Shown piece by piece: positions 43,650-51,640 of a stretch of DNA of 64,000 nt (position 1 is the stretch's first letter; every line of letters starts with the position of its first letter). Location: positions 1-64,000 of the forward strand of contig JACPQY010000083.1 of NCBI GenBank assembly GCA_016190245.1, written 5' to 3'. The notes below the pieces were generated by a model. That model had not been told where the DNA came from and did not search any database. It saw only the letters and a program-made list of their open reading frames with translations. The position numbers were made by a program, and so were the translations under genes. This stretch comes from Nitrospirota bacterium. Its GTDB lineage: Bacteria > JACPQY01.

Positions 43650-44790
43650 AATTGAAATAGATCAAAAGGGAGAAGCCATATGCCAGTCTCTTCCGTACAA
43701 GGACGAGGCGGAACTTCAGAAACTCCTGGCAGACCACCCGTCCATAATCCCGGTCGGCCAGATTTGGCGGCATTCCAGTGCGCTCTGCTTGGTCGAGAGA
43801 GAACAGGAGACCGGGGCAGGTCCTGTGGATCTAACCTTTGTTGATGAAAACGGTCGGATTCTTGTCGTCGAGTGCAAACTCGCAAGCGATGGTCGAGCTC
43901 GGAGGGAGGTTGTCGCTCAAGGGTTGGAGTATGTCGCGCACCTAGTGCGGCAGGGACCTGCAGGGATCTTGGGAAAGCAAGAAACCGCCTCTCGCGGGCA
44001 GGAGAGTCTTCTAGCCAGGTTTTGGCAGCGCGGCCTGGACACCCATCAAAAGTGGGTCGAGAGATTCGACAGCCGTGAAGCCTGGACCAGGGTTTTCAAG
44101 AAGAACATGGAGATGTACTTGCGAGACCCCGAAAAACTTGTGGATCGCCAGGGTGTAGCACTCCTGCTGGCGGCAGATTCCGTTCCGGATTCCGCTCTGG
44201 TGCTGTCCGATTTTGTAAATATCCTCTGTCGGCGTCGGAAACGTCCTCTTGTTTACTGCATGGAAGTTCGCAAGTTTCTCATTGGAGACCGACAGGTATG
44301 CGTGGCAAACGTCCGCGCGGCGGCCCTCCTGAAGGTGGAACCCGTTGCTCAGGAACAGTTCAGTCTCGAAGACTGGCTCCTCGGCAACGTGGACGACGAA
44401 GATAGCCAGAAGTATGTTGAACTGCGGCGGAAGATCCATGAGGCCCTGGTTCAAATCGCATCCGAGAAGAGGCACTCAGTGGAAGTTGAAATGGGGACGA
44501 AAGTTCTGATGCTGAAGTGGAGAATTGGCCCGGAAACAAAGACGCTGGCTTGCTTCGATCAGGTGGGACTCGACATGGTGCTGGCCTCCTGGTCGCACAC
44601 GCTTGCAATACCTTCAGAAATCGAAGCGCTGCTGGCCGACCTTTCCGACAGTTGCGGCTTGAGGTTCGAGAGAGGTAAACACCGTTCGATCGCGCACTAC
44701 GAATCGTTCAGGGACCATACCAATGCCGTAGGAGCGCTGAGGGATGCGCTCGACCGCTTCATGACACGACTTGAGAACCGGCGGTCATGA
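43633..44790 (+). CDS. PD-(D/E)XK nuclease-like protein (type A, DUF91/NucS-like)
   Basis: 385 residues from a GTG behind GGAGG inside the WYL gene. N-terminal half: EAELQKLLADHPSIIP, then VDLTFVDENGRILVVECKL, an Asp...ECK pair typical of PD-(D/E)XK nucleases, then REVVAQGLEYVAHL with the helix that follows the active site. The C-terminal half is unrecognised. It is predicted to bind or cut DNA. It lies between the WYL gene and a broken copy of the TM0106-type nuclease, the same position as the unrelated nuclease at 46231. Confidence 0.72.
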   Translation: MAHAIEIEIDQKGEAICQSLPYKDEAELQKLLADHPSIIPVGQIWRHSSALCLVEREQETGAGPVDLTFVDENGRILVVECKLASDGRARREVVAQGLEYVAHLVRQGPAGILGKQETASRGQESLLARFWQRGLDTHQKWVERFDSREAWTRVFKKNMEMYLRDPEKLVDRQGVALLLAADSVPDSALVLSDFVNILCRRRKRPLVYCMEVRKFLIGDRQVCVANVRAAALLKVEPVAQEQFSLEDWLLGNVDDEDSQKYVELRRKIHEALVQIASEKRHSVEVEMGTKVLMLKWRIGPETKTLACFDQVGLDMVLASWSHTLAIPSEIEALLADLSDSCGLRFERGKHRSIAHYESFRDHTNAVGALRDALDRFMTRLENRRS

Positions 44791-44818
44791 TCACGCTTAC
44801 CAAGGAGAGAGACCCTTG

Positions 44819-44917
44819 ATGAAGAACCGTGTGTCCCCTGACGACCTAGTCCGCCGCGCGACAGGCGGGAAGAGTCTGGACAAAGACCGGATGCTCCGGC
44901 CGTCCATGACCTACCAT
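44819..44917 (+). pseudogene. 5' fragment of TM0106-type nuclease gene
   Basis: Encodes DLVRRATGGKSLDKDRMLRP then SMTYH, matching residues ~12-36 of the intact nuclease at 47052 (DLLRRATGEKRLDRTRMFRP then SMTYH). Similarity stops abruptly after TYH. The open frame runs on to 45022 with unrelated residues. A truncated duplicate. Confidence 0.7.
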
Positions 44918-44970
44918 GGAATACTGGTTCCAGCCGGCCAAAGGGTAATCTGTGAAGCGAAGGAGGGACC

Positions 44971-46056
44971 ATGGGATTCAGATTCTTTCAGAGCGTCGGT
45001 ATTGGCAAGCACCTCCGGGTGAACCTCGGCAAGAGTTTGCTCCCGTCTCTTACCGGGCACGCAAAAGGCATCAGTCTGAACGTAGGGAAATCGGGGTTAC
45101 GCGTCATAGGCACCATTCCGGGGATGGGTATTGGTTATTCCGTCACGACCAAAGGCCTTACTCGAACATTTAAGAAAGTAGGAAAGCAGCTCGCGCGTGA
45201 CTGGGCAGATCTGGGCAAGGGAGGGGTGAGCGCCGCAAAATGGCTTGTCGAAAAAGCCGCGCAGCAGAGCCAAGTCCCGGCAGCCACGACTCTTCAGACG
45301 CCCAAGGCAAGCGTGGTTGACCCTCAAACCTCGGTCTTCCAAACGGCGCTCGAACTGTTTTCCAAGAAAGAGTTCGGTCTTTCGTTGGGCAAGCTAAGTA
45401 CGTTACAGGATCATCCCGATGCGTTGTTCTTGGCGGGACTCATTCAGTACCATTCGGGGAAGTATGACGCAGCAAAGAAGAGCCTCGACAGGGCGCTTTC
45501 GGGTGCCGACCACGGCTCGCTGTTCTCGAAGGTCGGCGCGGGAATCGCGGTTGAAATACCGCTAACCCCCGAAATCGGCGCTGAAGTCGCGCCGACGACG
45601 GCGGGCCTGAAGCTCATGCTGGTGGAGGTACTACAGGCATCGGGCGAATTCGAAGGCGCTCTCGGTCTCCTGCGCGCCCTACAGCAAGAGCTACCCGAAA
45701 GCCCTGTCGTGAAATTGTCCCTCGCGGAACTTCTGGCCATAGGCAGTCAGCACAAGGAAGTCGTCAACGTCCTTGAAGGCGTCCAGAACAACGGCCCCGT
45801 CGAAACCGCCTGCTTGCTTTACCGGGGTCGCGCCCTGAAGGCCCTCCGCCTGAATGACGCCGCTTATCAAACCTTCGCTCCCGCCCTTTATCGGACGAAG
45901 GACAGGCCACCGAGCCTTCTGCGGGACATCCGCTACGAGAAGGCCGTCTGTGCCGAGGAGCTTGGGAAGAAGGCGGAGGCGAAGAAAGAGTTCGAGCGCA
46001 TCTACGCCGAGGACCCGCGCTTCAAGGACGTGAAGGCGCGGCTGGACCTTGCATGA
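44971..46056 (+). CDS. DUF4236 domain plus TPR-like protein
   Basis: 361 residues. N-terminal DUF4236 segment (MGFRFFQSVGIGKHLRVNLG, GISLNVGKSGLRVIGTIPG, GIGYSVTTKG), about 60 residues. Then a linker and TPR-like helical repeats (SVFQTALELFSKKEFGLSLG, YHSGKYDAAKKSLDRALSG, GEFEGALGLLRALQQELPES, GKKAEAKKEFERIYAEDP). Function unknown. It sits between the two partial copies of the WYL/nuclease locus, so it may be cargo inserted there. Confidence 0.75.
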   Translation: MGFRFFQSVGIGKHLRVNLGKSLLPSLTGHAKGISLNVGKSGLRVIGTIPGMGIGYSVTTKGLTRTFKKVGKQLARDWADLGKGGVSAAKWLVEKAAQQSQVPAATTLQTPKASVVDPQTSVFQTALELFSKKEFGLSLGKLSTLQDHPDALFLAGLIQYHSGKYDAAKKSLDRALSGADHGSLFSKVGAGIAVEIPLTPEIGAEVAPTTAGLKLMLVEVLQASGEFEGALGLLRALQQELPESPVVKLSLAELLAIGSQHKEVVNVLEGVQNNGPVETACLLYRGRALKALRLNDAAYQTFAPALYRTKDRPPSLLRDIRYEKAVCAEELGKKAEAKKEFERIYAEDPRFKDVKARLDLA

Positions 46057-46098
46057 GGCTGCGAAGAGGGTGTCCCAATCCATGCGTGGTGACAACGC

Positions 46099-46234
46099 CG
46101 GATGACGGCACGATGTGGGCGATGGCGCGGGGGCGGAGGTCGAAGTGCTCGCACCGTCGGCGTTGCGGGAAATGGTGCCTCGAGAACTGGGTCAAGCGGT
46201 GAAGCTCTACCGAAAAGGAGGCAAGAGGAAATGA
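46099..46234 (+). pseudogene. WYL regulator 3' fragment
   Basis: Encodes GTMWAMARG, then, after a 1-nt frameshift in a G run, EVEVLAPSALREMVPRELGQ and AVKLYRK. This matches the end of the WYL protein at 42678-43649 (VAMWAMARGPEVEVLEPKGL and so on). Its TGA overlaps the next gene by ATGA, as the intact WYL gene overlaps its own partner. Confidence 0.7.
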
Positions 46235-47055
46235 AACAGGATTCTGACAGTGGACTTGCGCATGTGGTCAATCCTCGGATCGAGGTCTCTTGGTTCGAGG
46301 TTGGCGCGAAAGACGTAATGAGTAGGGTTGAGCCGCCCACCGCGGTCAAGCCCGACGAAATCGTGAAGTTCACATCATCGGAGGGCGAACTCACGGAGGT
46401 CATCGCGAAGAACGGCAAGGCCTTGTTCAACATTGATCTCAAGCTGAGAAGCGCGGATCCGAAGGGAAGCGGAGGTGCCGACATCGTTTGGATCGGCCCT
46501 GACCATCGCAAGTGGCTTTGCGAGTTGAAGGCGGGATGGGTCACTGCGCCGGTTGTGGGGCAGGCCGTGGGCTACCTCTTCGAACACATGCCAAGGGACG
46601 GCAAGAAGCCGAGTCACTATCAGATCCTAGCCGGAGGATTCCGTGTGAATCACCAGGCGTGCGGGCTTGCGGATCTTCTCACCTCGTCGGGTCTCTCGAT
46701 CGTGATATTCGAGCTGGCTGAGAGAAAAAGGGAAAAAGACGGTGAGAGATTGCTCAGACTACGAGTGTTCCGTTTCGATGGGAAGGGAATAAGAGCGAAC
46801 TTCAAGCCGGGCATGGTCTTGTATGACGCCATCAATGTGAACTGGGCGGGTCACACAGGATACCTCGAGATCCAGAACATTGGCCCGAGGGGAGAGTGCG
46901 GCGTGCAGATGGTGAAGGAGGAGAAGGGGAGCGAGGGGAGCCCCGGCGCCTTCAAGCCTGCACATGAGATCAAGATGGCGTCGACACTCGTGCACCTGGA
47001 GGTTGTTCCCCGGTCCAGCAAGACCGGAGGCAACGAACCGAAAGAGGGAGGGTGA
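46231..47055 (+). CDS. PD-(D/E)XK nuclease-like protein (type B)
   Basis: 274 residues from the ATG at 46231. Core: GSGGADIVWIGPDHRKWLCELKAG, an Asp followed by ELK at the spacing of PD-(D/E)XK nucleases, then VVGQAVGYLFEHM. The rest is unrecognised and has no clear similarity to the type A protein at 43633, although both occupy the slot between a WYL 3' end and a TM0106-type 5' end. It overlaps the next nuclease gene by 4 nt (GTGA). Confidence 0.65.
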   Translation: MKQDSDSGLAHVVNPRIEVSWFEVGAKDVMSRVEPPTAVKPDEIVKFTSSEGELTEVIAKNGKALFNIDLKLRSADPKGSGGADIVWIGPDHRKWLCELKAGWVTAPVVGQAVGYLFEHMPRDGKKPSHYQILAGGFRVNHQACGLADLLTSSGLSIVIFELAERKREKDGERLLRLRVFRFDGKGIRANFKPGMVLYDAINVNWAGHTGYLEIQNIGPRGECGVQMVKEEKGSEGSPGAFKPAHEIKMASTLVHLEVVPRSSKTGGNEPKEGG

Positions 47056-48551
47056 GGACTCCGTTGCTGAAACCCGATGCAGGCGACCTGCTACGCCGGG
47101 CGACTGGCGAGAAACGTCTCGATCGGACACGGATGTTCAGGCCGTCCATGACCTATCATCTCCTGAAGGACCCTTTCTGGATCTGGTGCGGGTACCATGC
47201 GCCGAGGGAGGAGGCCGTGGAGGAGGAGTCCCGCTACGACGAGATGAAGATGCAGCGCGGCTCGGAATATGAGGAGGCCTGGGTCAAGGAGCACTACCCC
47301 AACGCCGTCAAGGTGCAGCCCGAGTTCGGACTCGCCGCACTTCAAGATACGATCCGTCTCATGCTCGAAGGCACACCTGCCATCTACCAGCCACAGCTAT
47401 GGCACCTTCGCGGCGAAATGTATGGGAAGGGCGACCTTCTCGTTCGCGACGATTCGCGCCCCTCAGACCTGGGCGACTTCCACTATCGAGTGAAGGAAAT
47501 CAAGCATTCGAAGAAACTTCAGCCGTACCACACGCTTCAGGGGGCCTGCTACAACTGGATGCTGGGAGTCATCCAGGGGTACAAGCCCGAGACTGTGACC
47601 GTGGTCCTCAAGGAGACTGAAGAGGCGGTGTCCTATGAGCGCGCGCGTGAGGATCTCGAAAGCCACCTTTCGACGTGGTCCGATCTGCGTGACGGCAAGC
47701 TGCGCCCGGGCCCCACAGCGATGGACTGCACGGACTCGCCCTGGCGCGTGTACGCAAACAAGCTCCTGCTTGAGAAGCTTGACCTTACGCTTCTTCCCGG
47801 TGTGGGCCCGGCCGGTCGCGAGCACCTCCGGGCGGCTCTCGGCGTGACCGGCATCCGCGAGCTCTACGAGTTCTCGCTCGACCACCTGCGCCGCGCGCTC
47901 GGGGAGAAATCGGGGACCGACATCTACCGACACGCCCAATCCTACAAACTCGGCCGTCCCATCCCGAGGAACAACTACCCGTTTCACGTCCCGCGTGCCA
48001 AACGCAACATTCACTTCGATTTCGAGACGTCGGACGAGGTCCATCCCTCGGAGCCGCCGCATATCTACCTCATCGGCGCGTTCGACGAGGAACGCGAACG
48101 CTTCGCGTACTTCCTGGGCAAGGGGGCGGCGGAAGAGGAGAAGATCTTCCACGACTTCCTCGAATACGCGGGCGACCCCCGCGACGTCTGCCTCTATCAC
48201 TGGACCGACTTCGAGATCGGTGAGATCAAGGGCGTGGAGAGGCGCTATCCCCTTCTTGCAGGCCGGCTCGAGGCCCTCCGTGGATCCTGCGTGGACCTCA
48301 AGGAGGCCGTGCGGCAGCAGTTCTACCTAGCCGTGCCGACCTACTCCATCAAGTCCGTCGCGCCCTTTCTCGGATTCAACTGGCGGCAGAAGGACGTCGG
48401 TGCATTCGAGTCCATGGTCCTCTACTGGGACTACCTGGAGGGCGACAACGAGGGCATCAAGAAAGCCATCATGTACAACGAGGACGACGTGCTGGCCATG
48501 GTCCACATCCTGCGAGTGCTCTCAGGACTTCGCCCCGGCGCGCTGCGATGA
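47052..48551 (+). CDS. TM0106-type nuclease: RecB/Cas4-like plus DEDD exonuclease
   Basis: 499 residues from GTG. The N-terminal RecB-like domain (about 1-190) has GKGDLLVRD (Asp) and YRVKEIKHSKK (E-x-K), then YHTLQGACYNWML. A helix-hairpin-helix (TLLPGVGPAGREHLRAALGV) near 240 is followed by an RNase H-like 3'-5' exonuclease domain with HFDFETSDEV (D-E), a central CLYHWTDFE and YNEDDVLAMVHIL (DEDD set) at the end. The family is linked to DNA processing and is found near defence genes. No iron-sulphur Cys cluster of the Cas4 kind is evident. Last large gene of the locus. Confidence 0.82.
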   Translation: MRTPLLKPDAGDLLRRATGEKRLDRTRMFRPSMTYHLLKDPFWIWCGYHAPREEAVEEESRYDEMKMQRGSEYEEAWVKEHYPNAVKVQPEFGLAALQDTIRLMLEGTPAIYQPQLWHLRGEMYGKGDLLVRDDSRPSDLGDFHYRVKEIKHSKKLQPYHTLQGACYNWMLGVIQGYKPETVTVVLKETEEAVSYERAREDLESHLSTWSDLRDGKLRPGPTAMDCTDSPWRVYANKLLLEKLDLTLLPGVGPAGREHLRAALGVTGIRELYEFSLDHLRRALGEKSGTDIYRHAQSYKLGRPIPRNNYPFHVPRAKRNIHFDFETSDEVHPSEPPHIYLIGAFDEERERFAYFLGKGAAEEEKIFHDFLEYAGDPRDVCLYHWTDFEIGEIKGVERRYPLLAGRLEALRGSCVDLKEAVRQQFYLAVPTYSIKSVAPFLGFNWRQKDVGAFESMVLYWDYLEGDNEGIKKAIMYNEDDVLAMVHILRVLSGLRPGALR

Positions 48552-48850
48552 AGCGGGTCACAATCCTCGTGCCAGACACGATCCGTCTTACCCAGGGCGG
48601 CTTCCGTTCAAGTAGGACGTGTGATGTCCCTGTTTCAGGTGAGGCCATCACAAACGCTCTGGAGATAGTCGACTATCACGAGCAATATTCCTTCGCGCAG
48701 GGGTCCGTGTTCGTGGAGCAGATCGAGGAGTTGGATGTCGGGGCCGGCGATGAGAACATGAAGCTCTGGGAGCAGTTGGAGAAGAAGGCCTCAGACTCGC
48801 GTTTTGTTCCAAGTCGTCCCGATAATCCGTCCGCAACAAGGAAAACCTGA
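48548..48850 (+). CDS. Small hypothetical protein coupled to TM0106-type nuclease
   Basis: 100 residues, starting in the nuclease stop (ATGA overlap). N-terminal strand KRVTILVPDTIRL, then ALEIVDYHEQYSFAQGSVFV and an acidic/charged tail. Not recognised. The tight coupling suggests that it works with the nuclease, possibly as a small regulator or antitoxin-like partner. Confidence 0.55.
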   Translation: MKRVTILVPDTIRLTQGGFRSSRTCDVPVSGEAITNALEIVDYHEQYSFAQGSVFVEQIEELDVGAGDENMKLWEQLEKKASDSRFVPSRPDNPSATRKT

Positions 48851-49013
48851 GTCGGGCGGACCTCGGTGCGTCATTTTGGCGCTGGGGAAGAGGCGGGCCT
48901 CCATGCCCGCCTCAGAGTCAGGAAAGAAACGTCACCACCGGGCGCGGAACCGGCGGGCGGGTCGGACGGGGGTGGCGGCTGTTGATGCTGTCGGGCTGAC
49001 GCGCGCGGCCGGA

Positions 49014-49196
49014 TCAAACGCGATAGACCTCGCGCCGATGGCCGACGGTCAAGACCAGTACCGTGTTGAACAAGTCTTGGAGCAGATCGAAAAAGGGCAG
49101 GTTCTCGTCAACACGGTACATACGCCCCGCCCCTATTCGGGAATTCGAACGGAGAGCGGGGCTACCGCACGGCGACAGAGCCGGAAACTGCTCCAA
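49014..49196 (-). pseudogene. RelE-type toxin relic
   Basis: Minus-strand frame ends with MYRVDENLPFFDLLQDLFNT then VLVLTVGHRREVYRV. The last motif is the RelE/ParE signature, and MYRVDEN is a scrambled form of the usual YRVVYEVDDE, so the gene is a truncated, mutated relic. In the 495-bp gap 48851-49345 I see otherwise only a GAGGCGGGC/GCCCGCCTC hairpin near 48890-48915. Confidence 0.5.
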
Positions 49197-49345
49197 GAAC
49201 TCATCAACGCCGTACTAGGACCAGCAATTCGGATTTTCTGATCTTGTACTGGCCTTTGGCACATTTGTTTGAGCGTAACACCTTGACATGACACGGATCG
49301 TTCAATATCGCACCGATCCCATCCGGCAAGGGATCGAAACGAAAT

Positions 49346-49468
49346 TCAGGACGCGGGCATAAAGCCCGCGACTACAGCCTGTGTCTTCCGGACGCGCTCC
49401 TTGACCGGTCCATCGAGCCTGCGGATCCGCCGTGCCGCCTCCTCCGCGTACAGAACGCGGTAGGTCAC
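49346..49468 (-). pseudogene. RelE-type toxin truncated by dispersed repeat
   Basis: Starts with GTG overlapping the antitoxin stop by 4 nt. Encodes VTYRVLYAEEAARRIRRLDG, PVKERVRKT, the first ~30 residues of a RelE/ParE toxin, then runs into the widespread CGCGGGC-TTTAT-GCCCGCG palindrome (about 49351-49379) and stops. The remaining two thirds of the toxin are missing. Confidence 0.65.
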
Positions 49469-49719
49469 CTGAAAACGGCTTCGTGCTCCACCAAACGCCC
49501 CGCACGCTCCTCCTCCTCGGCCCTCAGAAGGGAAAGCATCAGTCTCTTGTCGGCGAGGATCTCGAGAGTTTCGATCTCCTCGGGGGACACGAGCACGGCG
49601 GACGGCCTGCCGTTGCGCGTAATGATCACCCGCCCTCGTTTCTTTCTGCCGAGATCGGCCACCAAGGAGGGAAGGTGCGCGCGCACGTACGATACCGGAA
49701 GGATTCTATCCATTCGCAT
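49465..49719 (-). CDS. Phd/YefM-family antitoxin
   Basis: 84 residues. LPVSYVRAHLPSLVADLGRK, then RGRVIITRNGRPSAVLVSPEEIETLE: a Phd/YefM DNA-binding domain, then a toxin-binding helix. SD GGAGG. Promoter-like TTGGCA-18-TACCAT lies upstream (about 49732-49761) with a TGTACA palindrome as a possible operator. Its toxin is truncated, so it is now an orphan. Confidence 0.82.
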   Translation of the reverse strand: MRMDRILPVSYVRAHLPSLVADLGRKKRGRVIITRNGRPSAVLVSPEEIETLEILADKRLMLSLLRAEEEERAGRLVEHEAVFR

Positions 49720-49813
49720 GAACCTCCGACAACATGGTACGGAACTATGTACATGTGTGCCAACCCGTTTCGTCCTTGAAAAAATGCCCGACCTGGCCCA
49801 CCATCTTCCCCTG

Positions 49814-50740
49814 ATGAACGAACGCAAAGTGGTCATCATCGGATCTGGCTGCGCCGGCCTCTCCGCGGCCATCTACTCCGCGAGGGCCAACCTGAGCCCG
49901 CTCGTGATCGAAGGCATCCAACCGGGCGGCCAACTCGGGACGACCACCACCGTCGAGAACTACCCCGGCTACGAGCACGGCGTCCAAGGGCCGGACCTCA
50001 TGGCCATCATGAAGGCGCAGGCGGCACGGTTCGGCACGGAGTTCCTCATGGACGAGGTGACCGCCGTCCGGCTCGACCGCCGCCCCTTCGAGATCGAGGT
50101 CGGCGGTCAGACCCTTCGCACCGCGAGCCTCATCATCGCCACCGGTGCCTCCGCACGCATGCTCGGCCTGCCCAACGAAGCCAAGCTGATCGGCCGAGGC
50201 GTCTCCACGTGTGCCACGTGCGACGGCGCCTTCTTCAAGGGGCGCCGGATCGTCCTCGTCGGGGGGGGGGACTCGGCCATGGAGGAAGCCCTCTTCCTGA
50301 CCCGCTTCGGGGAATCGGTGAGTGTCGTTCACCGCAGGGACAAACTCCGGGCCTCCCGCATCATGCAGGATCGCGCGCTGAAAAACCCCAAGATCAGGTT
50401 CGCGTGGTACAGCGTGATCGAGGAGATTCTCGAGAAGGACGGGAAGGTCGGCGGGGTCGTGCTCCGCAACGTGCAGACGGGCGAGAAGACCGAGTTGCCC
50501 TGCGAGGGCCTTTTTGTCGCCATCGGCCACGAGCCCAACACCAAGCTCTTCCGAGGCGCCCTCGACACGGACGAGGTGGGTTATCTCAAGACGGTCAATG
50601 GGACCACGGCGACGAAAATCCAGGGCGTTTTCGCCTGCGGGGACGCGGTGGATCACCGCTACCGCCAGGCGGTGACCGCGGCAGGCAGCGGCTGCATGGC
50701 CGCGATCGACGCCATCCGCTACCTGGAAAGCCTGGAGTAA
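49814..50740 (+). CDS. trxB: Thioredoxin reductase-like flavoprotein
   Basis: 308 residues from the ATG at 49814; an ATG at 49784 is also possible. FAD-binding IIGSGCAGLSAAIYSARANL, active-site CATC in STCATCDGAFF, NADPH-binding VLVGGGDSAMEEALFL, and GVFACGDAVDHRYRQAVTAAGSG for FAD. Reduces thioredoxin with NADPH. No thioredoxin gene is adjacent. Confidence 0.93.
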   Translation: MNERKVVIIGSGCAGLSAAIYSARANLSPLVIEGIQPGGQLGTTTTVENYPGYEHGVQGPDLMAIMKAQAARFGTEFLMDEVTAVRLDRRPFEIEVGGQTLRTASLIIATGASARMLGLPNEAKLIGRGVSTCATCDGAFFKGRRIVLVGGGDSAMEEALFLTRFGESVSVVHRRDKLRASRIMQDRALKNPKIRFAWYSVIEEILEKDGKVGGVVLRNVQTGEKTELPCEGLFVAIGHEPNTKLFRGALDTDEVGYLKTVNGTTATKIQGVFACGDAVDHRYRQAVTAAGSGCMAAIDAIRYLESLE

Positions 50741-50767
50741 ACGCGTTATCTTCCGAGCATCGGCTCC

Positions 50768-51637
50768 ATGCAGGTAGCGACCAAACGGGTAGCCTTCTTC
50801 GGCGAGGCAGGGAGCTTCGCTCATGCCGCGGCGGTCCGGCGTTTTGTGGGCGCAGGCCGGTCGGCGGAACTGCTGCCCGGACACACCGTTTGGGAAACCC
50901 GCCGGATGATGGTGGAGCACCGGGCAGATTTTGCCGTCGTCCCATTCGAAAACACAACCGGCGGGCCGATCGACGAGAGCCTGGAGATGTTCATGAGGCC
51001 GGATTTCGGGAGACACGGGGAAACCATTTGCGAGTTGCTGGTCTATCCGGTGGTGCTGAGCCTGCTGGCGAATTGTCCCAGGAGCGATATCCGCCGCGTT
51101 TACTCGCATCCCTTCGCCGCGGGCAAGGCGGCTCCCTGGCTGGAGGAGCATCTGCCTGGGGCCAAGATCGTGGAGGTCTTGTCCACTGGAACCGCCGCCA
51201 GAAAAGCCGTCAAACTGCGTCGCGCAGCCGCCGTGGCGGGCGCGCACGCGGCGAAACTCTATGGCCTGCGCGTCCTGGCCACGGATCTGGGTGGGTTGCG
51301 CCGGGGCAGGCCCAACTACACCATCTTCGCGGTCCTCGGGAATCACCCGTCGGAACTCCACAACGGGCGAGGCGAATGGAGGACATCACTCGTCGTCCGC
51401 CTCCGTCACAGAGCGGGATCACTCTACAAGGCCATCAACCCGATCGGACAATTGGGGATCAACCTGACGAAGATCATGTCCTTTCCGATTGCCGAGAAAC
51501 CCAGCGAATACCGATTCCTGCTGGAGATGGCGGGATCGACGCGAGAGCGCGAGGTCCAACTCGCCGTTCGCAAGGTGAAAGCTCAGTCCCTCGAACTCAA
51601 GCTCTTGGGCTCCTACCCGTTCTACGTGCTGAAGTAG
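50768..51637 (+). CDS. pheA: Prephenate dehydratase-like protein with altered TRF motif
   Basis: 289 residues. Periplasmic-binding-like PDT domain: VAFFGEAGSFAHAAA, DFAVVPFENTTGGPIDESLE, then a C-terminal ACT domain (SLVVRLRHRAGSLYKAINPI...NLTKIMSFPI) that would bind phenylalanine. In known dehydratases the Thr-Arg-Phe triplet near the end of the PDT domain is needed for catalysis. Here the equivalent segment reads RPNYTIFAVLG, so the Arg is replaced by Ile. Activity on prephenate is uncertain. Probably one transcription unit with trxB. Confidence 0.8.
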   Translation: MQVATKRVAFFGEAGSFAHAAAVRRFVGAGRSAELLPGHTVWETRRMMVEHRADFAVVPFENTTGGPIDESLEMFMRPDFGRHGETICELLVYPVVLSLLANCPRSDIRRVYSHPFAAGKAAPWLEEHLPGAKIVEVLSTGTAARKAVKLRRAAAVAGAHAAKLYGLRVLATDLGGLRRGRPNYTIFAVLGNHPSELHNGRGEWRTSLVVRLRHRAGSLYKAINPIGQLGINLTKIMSFPIAEKPSEYRFLLEMAGSTREREVQLAVRKVKAQSLELKLLGSYPFYVLK

Positions 51638-51640
51638 GCC

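Noticed and set aside
47052-48551. Cas4-like nuclease as evidence of a CRISPR-Cas locus, together with the WYL regulator
   Set aside because: No repeat-spacer array, no cas1/cas2 or effector genes nearby; the protein has a TM0106-type RecB plus DEDD layout without Cas4 iron-sulphur Cys.
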